64,000 nt of DNA, taken from assembly GCF_032854445.1 (NCBI RefSeq), contig NC_088302.1:31713979-31777978 (forward strand), read 5' to 3'. This document shows positions 1 to 36,056 of the stretch, piece by piece (the first letter of the stretch is position 1; each line of letters starts with the position of its first letter). The notes below the pieces were generated by a model, which did not search any database, had not been told where the DNA came from, and saw only the letters and a list, made by a program, of their open reading frames with translations. This DNA is from Liolophura sinensis. Taxonomy: Eukaryota; Mollusca; Polyplacophora; Chitonida; Chitonidae. The translations under genes were made by a program, and so were the position numbers.

Positions 1-270
1 GTATGTATACATTTACACGATTAGACTATTTAAAGTCTACTATTTGAATTTACATACCCTAATAGTTTCCACAACAGATATAAAGCCGTAATGGGGTGGG
101 GGGGGGGGGGATAAATGTATATGTAGGTATTTTGTCGTGAAATAGCAAAACCTGAAGAAGAGTCATTAGCAAATAGTCCGTTACCGGAACTTGTATTAGG
201 TTCAACCTGTTGTGGATTTTGTTGTGGCGAGTAGGAAAGGAGCGTGAAGAAAAAGAGGAAAAAAAAACCA

Positions 271-288
271 ATGGCTGTGTCATCTGAG
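271..288 (+). CDS. NXT1: NXT1 coding exon 1 (MAVSSE)
   Basis: ATG followed by five codons and a GTAATA donor in phase 0. Joined to exon 2 it reads [18 protein letters not shown], the right length before the conserved DFK..VDQAC segment. It sits in an open frame but is too short to prove without transcript data. Confidence 0.65.
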
Positions 289-3200
289 GTAATATTTCAG
301 GAAAATATGACTTCTTCCAGCGTTCCTGTATGTAAACACTGCTTGTGTGTTTCATTTGCTAAATCGAACTGTCCAGCAGGGAAGCACTGGGTAACCCTAC
401 AGCAAGACTATGAGATCAAATATGTTGTTGTTGTTGTTAATGTCCCTTTACAGTTAGGTGACTGGTTATAACGGGTTAACCATGAGGAGAGAAATGCCCT
501 TACCAGGCAGCCATCCCACCTCGCCTCCCCCCACCCCACACACAATCGCATCTTCAACCATCGTTCCTACCAACTGAACAATTCCGAATCAGTGGTGTAG
601 AAAGGGAAATGGCCAGTGATGTCAGTGTTATTTTTAATGATTTCGCCGTCACCGATTCCTCATCCAAGGTGTAGCAATTGGGGTTCGCGATCTTGGCTTA
701 GTATCGTGGAAATCAGGTGATATCACTGTCGTTTGTTTTGTTTCCATTGTTTTTTCATTTGTCATCCGGTGTAGTTTGTCATTTGAGCTCCGTGGTCTAG
801 ACTGTAGTTTAGTTAATTTTGAGGGGGCCTCTGTGGCTCAGTTGGATAGCGTGCTAGCGCAGCGTAATGACCCAGGAGCCTCTCACCAATGCGGTGGCTG
901 TGAGTTCAGGTCCAGCTCAGGCTGGCGTCCTTTCCGGCCCTTCGTGGGCGCATAAGTGAAATATTCTTGAGTAGTGCGTAAAACTCCAATCAAACAAATA
1001 AATAAATAATTAAATTAGACACTGAGGTCTATTTTCAACAATTTCTGATATTTACCTGCCTCAGCGCTCAATCATTGGATTAAAAAATCCAGTCAGTCCA
1101 TTCCCCAAGCTCTGTGCGGATTGAAGTGGCCCTTTGAGTTGAACACGTGTAACTAGCAGATGACGAGGTCAAAGAAAACGTGGAAAGGTAAATGACCAAG
1201 AAAGATGAGAACTATGCTTGATAATAGGTGCTTATCCTGAGTATCAGTTCATTGTTTCAATGTAATCCTTAACAGAGAAATAGGACCTGAAAGATTTGAA
1301 CACAATAAGGAGACAAGCTCCATAGAGAACACATAAAATTTCGAAAAACAGGTTTCTCACAGGTAATTTTGCTGCACATTGCCACCTTGTTTTACAGTCA
1401 TTTCAAAGTCATAGCAAGAAATTTGAGTGGCCAATCATCGATATCAGTGAACTACTAAAACATACCATTTTGTCCTGCAAGATTTTCATTTACATCATGT
1501 TTTTGATGGAAAGACAAAATGTATATGAGAAAGCAGATACACTGAAAATAACTGACTGATCCTCGGGCTAATAACTGTTGCCCTCCAGCTAAATAGTCCA
1601 AATAGAAAAATGCTGAGGTTCAGTGATACTACCAGTTGTACCTGTACATGTATTTGAAAATCATGTGCTGTAATGTGATGTTAATTTATTGGAAAATTTT
1701 GCTTTTCACAATGAATCTTAAAAGTGGGTTGATCCCCAACAAACACATGTTGGCAGCATTTATCAAACATCCAGCAGGTGGGTTGTTCACACATGGATTT
1801 AGCAGACAACCAGCAGGTGGGTTGTTCACACATGGATTTAGCAGACAACCAGCAGCTGGATTGTCCACACATGGATTTAGCAGACAACGATCTGGGTTGT
1901 TCACCAACAAACTCATGTTGGCAGGATTTAGCAGACAACCAGCAGGTGGGTTGTTAACACATGGATTTAGCAGACAACCAGCAGGTGGGTTTTTTCACCA
2001 CCATTCACATGTTGGCAGGATTTAGCAGACAACCAGCAGGTGGGTTGTTCACACATGGATTTGCAAACAACCAGCGGGTGGGTTGTTCACCAACAAACAC
2101 ATGTTCGCAGGATTTAGCAGACATCTAGCAGGTGGGTAGTTCACACATAGATTTAGCAGACAACCAGCAGGTGGGTTGTTCACCAGCATTCACATGTTCG
2201 CAGGATTTAGCAGACAACCAGCAGGTGGGTTGTTCACACATGGATTTAGCAGACAACCAGCAGGTGGGTTGTTCACCAACATTCACATGTTGGCAGGATT
2301 TAGCAGACAACCAACATGTGGGTTGTTCACCACCATTCACATGTTGGCAGGATTTAGCAGACAACCAGCAGGTGGGTTGTTCACACATGGATTTGCAAAC
2401 AACCAGCGGGTGGGTTGTTCACCAACAAACACATGTTCGCAGGATTTAGCAGACATTTAGCAGGTGGGTAGTTCACACATGGATTTAGCAGACAACCAGC
2501 AGGTGGGTTGTTCACCAGCATTCACATGTTGGCAGGATTTAGCAGACAACCAGCAGGTGGGTTGTTCACACATGGATTTAGCAGACATCCAGCAGGTGGG
2601 TTGTTCACCAACATTCACATGTTGGCAGGATTTAGCAGACATCTAGCAGGTGGGTTGTTCACCAACATTCACATGTTGGCAGGATTTAGCAGACATCCAG
2701 CAGGTGGGTTGTTCACCAACATTCACATGTTGGCAGGATTTAGCAGACAACCAGCAGGTGGGTTGTTCACCAGCATTCACATGTTGGCAGGATTTAGCAG
2801 ACAACCAGCAGGTGGGTTGTTCACACATGGATTTAGCAGACATCCAGCAGGTGGGTTGTTCACCAACATTCACATGTTGGCAGGATTTAGCAGACAATCA
2901 GCAGATTCTTTACTTTTCTCCAGATACTGTGCACTATCAGTGTTTAAATGATTCAGTGTAAGAAGTTTGAAGTAGCAAACTGTGACAACATTTATATGAC
3001 AGTTTGTGCCGGTTAATATTCGTTTTATCTGTTTGTAATAAGTGGGATAGTTCATGAGTTTTAAAATTACCTAAGGTTGGTTGTCTATGCTTAGGCAGTC
3101 CAGTTTTTCCTCCACCTGTAAAACTGACCATCATAAATGTAAATAATTCTTGAGTATGGCATTAAGCAACGATCAGATAGATAAATAAATAAATAAATAA

Positions 3201-3603
3201 AATAGCAGACTGTGTCCTAGCCTAATTTTTTATTCTTAACAGAGCAGTATTTTACATCCTCTTTTGATCTGAACACAAAGCGTTTGAAAAGGGTTGGTCA
3301 CTCCAAAGAACTTTATTTTTATCTATTTAAATATTAAACAGGGCAAAATATGAACAAGCACTGACATTAGCTACATGTACAAGGTGCTGATTTTCGCTCC
3401 CTCTTCAAAGGTTAGACAGTGTTTTTGAACATGAGCATTAAGGATTTATAATCAGTTTTCTGAGGCATTCTCTGATGATGTGTTCACAGGATGCTGACTT
3501 CAAATTGAAGGTTGACCAGGCCTGTCTAGCTGCAGAAGAATTTTCTAAGCTGTACTATGAGACATTTGACAAGAAAAGACACGTAAGTTGTTAGGTTATA
3601 GTA

Positions 3604-3643
<40 letters not shown>

Positions 3644-6215
3644 TAGGGAGGGGGCATCTGCTTCGGGGGGCAGTAGATCCAGGGTCAATCCTGGATCAGG
3701 TCACACCTAAGATCTTAAAAAAGAGGAAAGCTTCTTTGCTTGGCATTCAGCATTAAGGGGATACTGCAACAACTGGTTGACCCGTATCAGTATAATGGTT
3801 TGGGTGGGGCAGCGTACTTGTCTTCGGTAAGTCGTCTAAGTGAAGCAACACTACATAAATGAGCAGTGGAAATCCATTCTGCAACAAGGAGGCACATTAC
3901 ATGCTCACGAAGGACTCCTTCGTCATCATATGACTGAAAAATTGTTTAAGCACTACTTAAACCCCAAGCACTCTTTCACTCATTCAGTTTTATTATGGGC
4001 AAGCCGACACTAAAAATCGAAAAATGAAATTCAAATAAAACTAAAAACCTACCTTTTATTTTGTCCAATCTTGAGGTTTTTATGAATTTCCTGTTTGTAA
4101 AAGCTTTCCAATCATCTAAATAAGTCTTCAATAGGGAGACTTTCTGAGATAGTCCAAATATCTCACAAATGAGATGATTTTCCAGATTTATTTCATGTTG
4201 ACACCTTCATGCAACATTGAAAAAAAGATTTATTTTGCCCGTAAAAGACAACAATTTAAATAAGTGTGGCCTGAGGTAGAATTTTAAATGTGGCAGAGTT
4301 TAGAAATGCCAAAATATGCTGAGAGATACAAAAAGCAGCTGGTGTGCAATCCTAAAATACAGTACATATCAAACAAATCAGGAGTGTTTTGTGAATTAAA
4401 GATTACTTTTCTTGTATTTCACAGCTGGTAAGTAAACTGTATATGGACACAGCTGTCCTAGTGTGGAATGGTAACAGTATCACAGGAAGCACCGAGATCG
4501 TCAAATTCTTTGAGAACCTTCCATCATCAGAGCATGTCCCAGAAACATTAGACTGTCAGCCATTAATAGGTGAGTTATTCACTGCTCAGTTTCACATCAC
4601 TGAGAGTCTCAAGCCCCTATTTATTTGTGATTTAAAGTTTTTTCTAGCTTGCCAGATTTTTTAAGTGCGGTGATGCCTGGAGAGCGACGGCTTTATCGTA
4701 TGTCAAGAACAATGTCAAATACCAAAGGGGAGTTTGAGTTGGAACTCTTTTATTGCTAAAGGTAAAAAAATCGTCCTGCACCATGTGACCTGTCAAAAAT
4801 GTTGAGCAGCTATTGCAGGATGACATTTACCATAACATGGGCACCTGAATAAAGTTTCGCAAATAGTTATTTAGAATAGACCACACAGTGCAGAAATTGA
4901 GGAGCTGAACTTTTGTGGATTGAGAAGTCTGAAAAGGAAAGAGGTCTCATTTGTGCCCCTGGAACATGGTAAGACAAGTGATCGATAAATTGATGTCTGC
5001 ATTAGTTACCCAACATTTTTCACAAGAAACTTAATACAGGATGACTGTTTTTACCATCAATGATAAAAGAGTTTCTAACTCGAAACTCCCCTATTACTTG
5101 GCAGGGCATGGTGGTTGCCTCATTGCTCAGCCCGTTAGATCCACCCATATTAAAAAAAGACTTGCAGTATAGCGAGTAAAAGCAGAGTAGCGATAGCAGT
5201 GTGATAATTGGCAAATGGTCACGTGCAACAAGTGAAATTTGGCCTTTTGTCATTTCAAAATGTCATGTATGTGCTTAAATACATGTAGTGGCAAATTCCG
5301 AACCCTTTAAAACCATAGCTTAAACAGAATTAGGTAGAAAAAAATATATATATGAATGGATGTGAATAGCAGTATATTAGACATAACTGGTTTAGAATTA
5401 CTCAAGATGCTGTATTGTCATCACATTTAATACACACATTAAAACTGCAAACCTGCTGTTCATTAAATATGTACATGAAAGATGCCTATAAAAATTGTCA
5501 TTGGTTTCCATTGTCGTCACAGTTCTAAGGCATTGTTTTCGCTGCATGCAGCCAGTTGGCCTTAGCATAACCATTGAGATTTTGTGGGCCAGGAAACATC
5601 GGGGTTTAATTGTCCTGAAGCTGACTTCATGTGCCCGGTCTGAGGATCATGCTGCTTATCACTGAGCCATGTCCAGCTCCTCTACAAATTGAAATGTTAA
5701 CATACCCTAATTCTTCATCCTTTTCAACCGCCTCTGCAACAAATATTTTGAAATATTCTGAGAGAACTATGGGATGTAGAGAACTAATTTGCGCTTTGTA
5801 TCTTTATGATGTTTATTGGCACAAAACATAGGATTTTTAGTGTCATTTTAATAGTTGTTTGCTTAAATTTCACTGAAAGAAAGTACTTTATTGGTTGAAA
5901 AGGTTATTCATTCTGCTATTTCGTTTTACTGAGGTGCCATCAGTTGCCTGGTGCACATCTACATTTAAACTGTATTGGCACATGTATACGGCAGAGCAAG
6001 GTTTAAAGTTTAGAAATGCAGGACATCGATAACATGAAATGATTTTGTTATTTTCAGATCAGTTGACGCCTGGAAAGCTCACAATCATCGTCACGGTTTC
6101 AGGATCGTCCAAGTACCAACATAACAAAGCCACGACTTTCATGCAGAACTTCACTTTAACTTCTGTCAATAATGTATGGAAGATTGTATCCGACTCCATA
6201 CGCTTTCAGGAATAA
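271..6215 (+). CDS. NXT1: NTF2-related export protein 1 (NXT1/p15), four coding exons
   Basis: Spliced coding sequence 271-288, 3490-3582, 4425-4569 and 6058-6215 gives 137 residues, close to the 140 of human NXT1. All junctions are GT-AG and the phases agree (0, 0, 1). The family hallmarks are visible: [20 protein letters not shown] near the N-terminus, [13 protein letters not shown] in the middle, [10 protein letters not shown], then [14 protein letters not shown] at the end, matching the vertebrate LVWNGN, FFEMLPSSE and VWKIASDCFRFQ motifs. The fold is a single NTF2-like domain. From family knowledge, NXT1 pairs with NXF1 (TAP) and helps bulk mRNA through nuclear pores. The gene is convergent with the minus-strand EGF/sushi gene. 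The weakest part is the 18-nt first coding exon (MAVSSE), chosen because it supplies an ATG, the right phase and a GT donor; the other three exons are certain by homology. Confidence 0.93.
823..1010 (+). mobile_element. SINE family 1, internally shortened copy
   Basis: The tRNA-like head (GGCCTCTGTGGCTCAGTTGG, an A-box shape) and the B-box-like GTGAGTTCAGGTCC are present. The tail ends gcgtaaaactccaatc plus (aaat)n. The middle 'cagcaacctgcggatgg' part seen in longer copies is missing. Confidence 0.85.
1768..2905. repeat. Two-monomer minisatellite in NXT1 intron 1
   Basis: About 24 tandem units. All share the core 'tttagcagacaaccagcagg' plus tgggttgttc. Short units (39 bp) continue with acacatgga; long units (54 bp) continue with an extra accaacattcacatgttggc segment. 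Both lengths are multiples of three, so most frames on both strands stay open, giving false ORFs of 60-147 codons. The order of short and long units is irregular. Confidence 0.95.
3490..3582 (+). CDS. NXT1: NXT1 coding exon 2
   Basis: The acceptor TTCACAG precedes 31 codons and the donor is GTAAGT. It encodes the first helix of the NTF2 fold ([21 protein letters not shown]). Confidence 0.92.
3606..3640. repeat. (AT)n microsatellite
   Basis: Uninterrupted AT dinucleotides directly abut the start of a SINE family 2 copy in NXT1 intron 2. Confidence 0.95.
3641..3987 (+). mobile_element. SINE family 2 copy
   Basis: It matches the cleaner copy at 34946-35309 through most of its length (gtagatccagggtcaatcc, ggttgacccgtatcagtata, tcatatgactgaaaaattgtt) and ends aaccccaagcactctttcact. 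The head is partly degraded. Confidence 0.82.
4425..4569 (+). CDS. NXT1: NXT1 coding exon 3
   Basis: The acceptor TTTCACAG opens the exon and GTGAGT closes it in phase 1. It encodes [17 protein letters not shown] and [19 protein letters not shown], the most diagnostic NXT1 segments. Confidence 0.95.
4740..4990 (+). repeat. Interspersed repeat P1, copy 1
   Basis: In NXT1 intron 3. It shares ordered blocks (atgtgacctgtcaaaaatgt, agcagctatt, aaagtttcgcaaa, ctgaggag-like) with 53860-54110. It has no coding potential and its class is unknown. Confidence 0.5.
5690..5880 (+). repeat. Interspersed repeat P2, copy 1
   Basis: It shares blocks (ttttcaaccgcctc, aatattttgaaatattctga, actatgggatg, tttgtatcttta) with 46690-46885. 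Unclassified, in NXT1 intron 3. Confidence 0.5.
6058..6215 (+). CDS. NXT1: NXT1 terminal coding exon 4
   Basis: The acceptor TTTTCAG is followed by [16 protein letters not shown], then [20 protein letters not shown], then TAA at 6213-6215. This is the last two-strand part of the NTF2 sheet. Confidence 0.94.
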
Positions 6216-6375
6216 CATTTCATGACATCTGACATTTCATGATATCTGACATTTCATGATATCTAACTTTTCATGACATCTTACATTTCGCTTTTTGTAT
6301 AGTCATAAGTCATATGTACAGTCCTTTCATAATTCATCTGCATCAGTGTTAAGTGTAAATTGTGTAAAATTCATA

Positions 6376-6381
6376 AATAAA
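6376..6381 (+). promoter_or_regulatory. Polyadenylation signal of NXT1
   Basis: AATAAA lies about 160 nt after the NXT1 stop codon, a normal 3'UTR distance. The short 'atttcatgatatctgac' motif is repeated about four times in the UTR just before it (6220-6290). Confidence 0.6.
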
Positions 6382-8144
6382 CAAGAGAAAGATGATATCT
6401 GTTGTGTGTTGAAAGCATTTAGACAGTGTATCAGCGTACTTTAAACGCACCATCTGTTAGGACCTTATTTATCAGGGGTTCATTTAGGTTTGAATACCTA
6501 CTATATCCATTCGGATTATTTCTTTGTTGTACATTTTATGGCAAAATGACAATGAAACTTCAGTATAATTTAGGAAAGGATCTGGAGTTATGATTTTTTT
6601 TATCTTTTGGAAACATTTTGTAGCGTGACTTGGCGCCATATTTGATTTTGTGCCAAACCTAAAAAAAAGTCTTCTCCTTCAGAATGGCTAATGCGAGAGC
6701 AGAAATTTTAACTGCAGTTGCTCAAAACATAGGCACATTCAGGATGAGATTGCGTACTTTTTCCGTTGGAAATTGTACAAGCTCACTACTGGATGAAATG
6801 TCATGTGACCAAAAAATGTGTTTTATGCTAAGAATTTCTAAACTTCTTCAGATGATGTCCAGCAGATAGTCCTGTCTGATGCAGCTTTGGACGCTGATGC
6901 CAAAAATGCAATTTTTGCAAAACCGGAAGTAACATCCACAGAATTGGAAGTGGGCTTATCTTCTTAACCAGTGAAGCAGGAGATGTAATCTTAAGGTCTA
7001 ACATCACCCCTAGGAAAGGAGAAAAAATTTACATATCCTTTAATGATGTCCGCAAACCGGATGTAGGACATGTCAAAAAAAATTGTCATTTTTACACTTT
7101 TCAAAACCGAAGATCTTCTACAGCCAAAAGTGCTCCACAGAAATGCCAGAAAGTGAGGCTTATGATAGACCTTCGTGATTTGGCGGCCATTTTAGGTTGA
7201 AGTGAAAACATTTGAGAGTCACTATCTTCAGAACTGCATGTGCGGTCAACTTGAAGTTTAATAAACATAACAAGCGTTTTCTGGGGGTTATTTGGAAAGA
7301 AAAAGAATGCAATGTGTATGCAAATTAGGTACAGCGGAAGTGATGTCATGTGAAGAAGAAAATTTGAATTTGAAGATTCTGAACATGTTCCTTGACGCAG
7401 TTTGACGTCCTGATGACGAAACCGTTCTTATTTTCTTCCTGCCATGTAAATTTTTGTCGCAGAATGCGATCAAATTGTGAATATCCGCAATTTCCCCATT
7501 ATTTGCAGGTCATGTGACAGAAAACTATTACAGCTGTAAAACGGAAAATCGCTGTGAAAAAGGTCTATATACGAATGTTGAAAATCGTTGAGACTTGTTA
7601 AAAACCACAGGACATGTACGCCTTCATAGATTGTCAAAAAGGCAGATTTACTACGTTTGGCACATTCACATGTGCATGCTATATAGTGTACATGCAAGAT
7701 GTTGATGGCCATGAAGAATTTACGCTTTCGAATGAAGTTGGTTATGTATTAGTGCATTAAGACATCATTCAAGTAATGGAAGTGACGTCGCATAGGCGGG
7801 AAATACCCGCTTGAACTCCGATATCGCTGCTCTAGCAGCTATATTTTTTATTGATGTTAAATGCTGCACTCAAGAATATTTCACTTATACGTCAACGGCC
7901 AGCATTATGGTTGGAGGAAACCGGACAGAGCCCGCCAAGGGGAAACCCACGACCATCCAAAGGGTTGGACTTTCATATAAAACCTTCTAAGGTAGACTTT
8001 GTCTCTGTTGATTGAACTTTTTACTGGAGATGCCATGAATGTTAATAAACATTTAAATCCAGCTGAATAAGGGTCCACAGTGAAACCTTTACAGTCTGGC
8101 TGATATCAAGCAGATTAACAGTTTTGCAGTATTGTGAATTTTTT
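6382..8144. other. Convergent intergenic stretch, no gene recognised
   Basis: Between the NXT1 poly(A) signal and the tentative 3' end of the minus-strand EGF/sushi gene. Short open frames are present but none resembles a protein family. It holds one SINE fragment (7849-7967) and several 'accggaagt' motifs that may mark an unclassified old repeat. Confidence 0.5.
7849..7967 (-). mobile_element. SINE family 1 fragment (tail half)
   Basis: On the minus strand it carries the body and tail (cgaccatcc, ggaaaccgg, gccagcattatgg, aagaatatttcacttatacg in plus orientation). The head is absent. Confidence 0.75.
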
Positions 8145-8191
8145 TTATTTTCCAACAGGTATAAATTTTCTTTTAACATCAAATTTGAAAA

Positions 8192-8309
8192 TTAGTAAAT
8201 CTCTGTGTCTTGTGCTTTTCTTGAGGGAACATGGGAACACATTGGTTCACACAGGTCATTGTGAGATTGATGAATGGAGGTGACCTTCGAACTCAAACTC
8301 ACAGAACCA
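8192..8309 (-). CDS. Tentative terminal exon of the EGF/sushi gene
   Basis: The acceptor TTTCATTTCAG (minus strand) precedes a frame ending TAA at 8194-8192, and a minus-strand AATAAA lies at 8150-8145. Read in the phase 1 expected from the last certain exon it stops after three residues; read in phase 2 it stays open for 38 codons (GSVSLSSKVTSIHQ... with two Cys). Neither is supported by homology. It may simply be intergenic. Confidence 0.25.
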
Positions 8310-8845
8310 CTGAAATGAAATCCGTAAAGCAACATATTTAACCATCTTATAGGAGGAAAATATAATGGACAATAGACAGATCTGAGAAAAGAGTTGATAA
8401 TAAAAGTTGATGCTACTAACACACACTGGTTAAGTCATTCATCAGAAAATAAGAATCGAAAACGTGTCCAGAAAGCGCCTGATGCCCTTCTACATAACAC
8501 ATTCAGTTTATATTTTCTTTTTATATTTAGTTTCTGTAGTATTATTTTCCAAAGTTAATGCATCAAATAGGATTTTATAGTGGATAATTTCTACTGTTAA
8601 TATGCGCGATTTTCAAAATATGCTTATGCTTTGATCGTGTTTATCTGATTAGTGTTTAATAGTGCTCTACTCATAGGTTTTCCCCTTACATACCAGCAGT
8701 TAGGTTTAGAGATGAAGAAAACCAGAGTGCTTGCAGTAAGCCAGTCTTCTTCACCAGGTACCTGACAAACCAGGTATCAATCGAGACAAGGCCCACAGGT
8801 AATTTTAGCTTAACTGACTCAGTCTTGTATCTTTCATCAGTCTTA

Positions 8846-9112
8846 TTTATTTATTTGATTGGTGTTTTACGCTGTACTCAAGAATATTTCGCTTATACGA
8901 CGGCGGCTGGTATTATGGTGGCAGGAAACCGGGCAGAACCCGGGGGAAACCCACGACCATCCGCAGGTTGCTGAAGAGACCTTCCCACGTACGACCGGGG
9001 AGAAAGCCAGCCTGAGCTGGACTTGAACTCACAGCGACCGTATTGGTGAGAGGCTCCTGGGTCATTACGCTGCGCTAGCGCGCTAACCACCTGAGCCACG
9101 GAGGCCCCACTG
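8846..9112 (-). mobile_element. SINE family 1, full-length, with target-site duplication
   Basis: It is flanked by catcagtctta at 8835-8845 and again at 9113-9123. On the minus strand it begins GGGGCCTCCGTGGCTCAGG with the tRNA-like A box, has a B-box-like GTGAGTTCAAGTCC, and ends with the gtaaaacaccaatcaaat tail. The intact duplication suggests a relatively young insertion. Confidence 0.92.
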
Positions 9113-9258
9113 CATCAGTCTTAACAGAAACAACTGCTTGATGGAAATCTATGTCAACGTTCGGAGTCACCTTTTTAATACCTTTGTGAGCATTTTAGGC
9201 ACTTGACTGAATGTATATGTAAATTACCTTCCACTGCTCCTTTAAGGAAAAATTATAC

Positions 9259-33538
<24,280 letters not shown>

Positions 33539-33879
33539 TGTTTAGGCCTTATCTTCACACTTATGTCTGACCGACATTGGAGTGGCTGAACTTGATACGA
33601 CCCTACCAGATGTTCGTTTCCCAGGCTGTGGGAAATCTAAGCTAAATATTTTTTTTTCCTTTTCTGATATAGACTTGATGTAACTTGACAAGTTTATTAC
33701 TTTTGGATGAATTTAAAATGGCCGAGGTTAATTTCGTAGAACAAATTTCTAAAACAGGTTTAAATCTGGTTCCACATGCAATGTTAGGGGGAGGGGGTTG
33801 ACCTTGCTACAAATATCCATGCGCATGTCCTTTTTGGGCAGTTTGAAAAACTCACATCAAAGACTAAAAATTTGTCTAT

Positions 33880-34090
33880 TTTTCATTGGGGTTTAACGCC
33901 GTACTCGTTAACATATAGCCTGGTTTTGGGTGGTGGTAACCGACGGCATTTGCCTGCTGCTTTCACCTGATACAGTTCTTTGAAAGCCACAGACACTCCA
34001 GCGAGAGCTGGAATCGAACACCTTGTTTCTTACGTCCAGCCACTAGACATGCATCAAGCATAAGGCGTTAGGCCAATCCAGCAGACAAAA
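33880..34090 (-). mobile_element. SINE, third tRNA-like head type
   Basis: On the minus strand the head ggattggcctaacgccttat is followed by a B-box-like GTGTTCGATTCCAGCTC. The plus-strand left end has ggtttaacgccgtactcg, a tail related to family 1. Confidence 0.6.
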
Positions 34091-34945
34091 TATATTAACA
34101 CACACTTGCCCACGTATTACAGTTGTAAGTACTTTTGCTTACAATATTTCGTACGAGCCCTCTGAAGTGGGGGGAGGCCGGGGAGGCGGAGTGCTGAAAA
34201 GATGTACGTGGCTGAATGGTTATAAATGTTTGAGACACTCGAGGTGCGGTTTCAATACAAATGGCTTTAACTGATCGGAAAATTTATGGGATTCCTCTGC
34301 ACTCTCATTGTTCGTGGGTTTTTAAGACCACTTGTCTTTCACTAATATGGTGTGTACGTGACTTGTGAGAAAGGAACTTGCAACAGGTCGATGCATGGCT
34401 TATCCCCGCCACTCTGCTTCCTCCACGCACTAAACTGACAGTACGTCAAAAATTCGGGAGTATACAGCGTTAAAACTACGCAGAAAACCAACAGGAAAGG
34501 AAAAACGGGCACAAAGACAGTGATTTCATTGATTAATCTACATTTTACCAAATAAAGAGGTAAAAACGTGGATTCCCAGATGAAATTATCAAACAAACTC
34601 ATTTCTTCCGAAAGCTCAGCGAATCACTGAACACACAACTTAGAATATTCTTAAGTGAAAGAAAAAAGTATGTAAGCGTCAGAGTCAGTGGAAAAACTAT
34701 ATGAAAATTACCTCTATTTTTTTAAAATATTTTTATTTTCACACTTTTTAAAATCGTATAAAATGATAGGTTTCTATGGCGGGCATTATGAATCACATTG
34801 ATAAATTTTGTTGTGGCATTGATAATGCCAGTGGTGTGAAACTGGGATTTATATTGTCTTTCTCAAATTTTAAAGAAATTATTATGTGCACTATATTACA
34901 TTATTTATTCATGCGCATATAAACACGCTATTTCCATTAACTGAC

Positions 34946-35309
34946 CGGCCCGGATAGCACAGTTGGTAGAGCGTCCGCTTCGGGACCGGTAGATCCAGGA
35001 TCAATCCTTGATCGAGTCACACCTAAGACTTTAAAAGAGGAAGTTGTAACTTCCTCGCTTGGCGTTCAGCATGAAGGGGATAGTGCAACGACTGGTTGAC
35101 CCGTATCAGTATAATGGCTCGGGCGGGGCGGCTTACTTGCCTTCAGTAAGTTGTCTCAGTGAAGCAGCACTAAATAAAAGAGCGGTGGAAATCCGTCCTG
35201 CAAACAAGGAGGCACATTACACGTACATGCACCATAATGATTCCTTCGTCGTCATATGACTGAAAAATTGTTGAGTACGACGTTAAACCCCAAGCACTCA
35301 CTCACTCAC
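34946..35309 (+). mobile_element. SINE family 2, full-length reference copy
   Basis: The target duplication tccattaactgac flanks it (34933-34945 and 35310-35322). The head GGCCCGGATAGCACAGTTGG, the B-box-like gatccaggatcaatccttga, a roughly 230-bp body, and a tail gacgttaaaccccaagcact plus (cact)n are all present. Confidence 0.92.
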
Positions 35310-35818
35310 TCCATTAACTGACACCGGTTTTGCTTTGGGATGGATAAAGTTGGTGACGCCAGTGACGCCTACAGCATTCCTACAGACCTCTAACAATTAT
35401 TTACATTTCGTTCATGTAATACAAAATCTCCCAAAACGTAATTTTGATACAATTTTCAGGTGTCATCACTACAGTCGAAAACAACACATTATATTCCTTT
35501 CAGTGACATTTATTTTCTGATATATTTCGCACAGGCACTTTTCATTATGACTGAGCAATTCTTTATAATGTACAAACACTCTTCAATATATTTATGCTTT
35601 GTACCTTCTAATTCTTCTAAGTTTTGGGACATCTGGATTGCTCCTTTTAGCCAATGCACACGTAACTGCAAGAGGAACACAGACAATTTCTTAATTCCAT
35701 CTAAAAAAAACAACACATTCAAATCTGTAATTTCCAAAAAAAAGGTGGGAGGGATATGTATTTTTTAACTTTACCAACATCTGTCCCAAAAATTAGAAGA
35801 ATTACAGTAGGCCTATGA

Positions 35819-36056
35819 TTTATTTGATTTATTTGATTGGTGTTTTACGCCGTACTCAAGAATATTTCACTTATACGACGGCGGCCAGCATTATGGTGGG
35901 TGGAAACCGGGCACAGCCCGGGGAAAACCCACGACCATCCGCAGGTTGCTGAAGAGACCTTCCCACATACGGCCGGAGAGGAAGCCAGCATGAGCTGAAC
36001 TTGAACTCACAGCGACCGCATTGGTGAGAGGCTCCTGGGTCATTACGCTGCGCTAG
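35819..36056 (-). mobile_element. SINE family 1 with target-site duplication
   Basis: Flanked by cagtaggcctatga at 35805-35818 and 36057-36070. The body and tail are complete; the first part of the tRNA-like head is missing after ctgcgctag, so the copy is 5'-truncated. Confidence 0.9.

Noticed and set aside
829-925. Possible genuine tRNA gene
   Set aside because: The A-box- and B-box-like motifs belong to a SINE head; the sequence does not form a proper tRNA cloverleaf and is repeated across the window with SINE bodies.
1681-2961. Many Cys-rich frames on both strands (for example [12 protein letters not shown] and [11 protein letters not shown])
   Set aside because: Artefacts of a minisatellite whose unit lengths are multiples of three; they lie inside NXT1 intron 1 and have no splice-site or homology support.
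7101-7712. Minus-strand frames as the missing 3' exons of gene A
   Set aside because: No EGF, sushi or other domain pattern, no consistent phase and poor splice context.
8893-9099. Frame [19 protein letters not shown] (also at 42795-42980)
   Set aside because: This is the tRNA-like head of SINE family 1 read as protein; it recurs at several copies.
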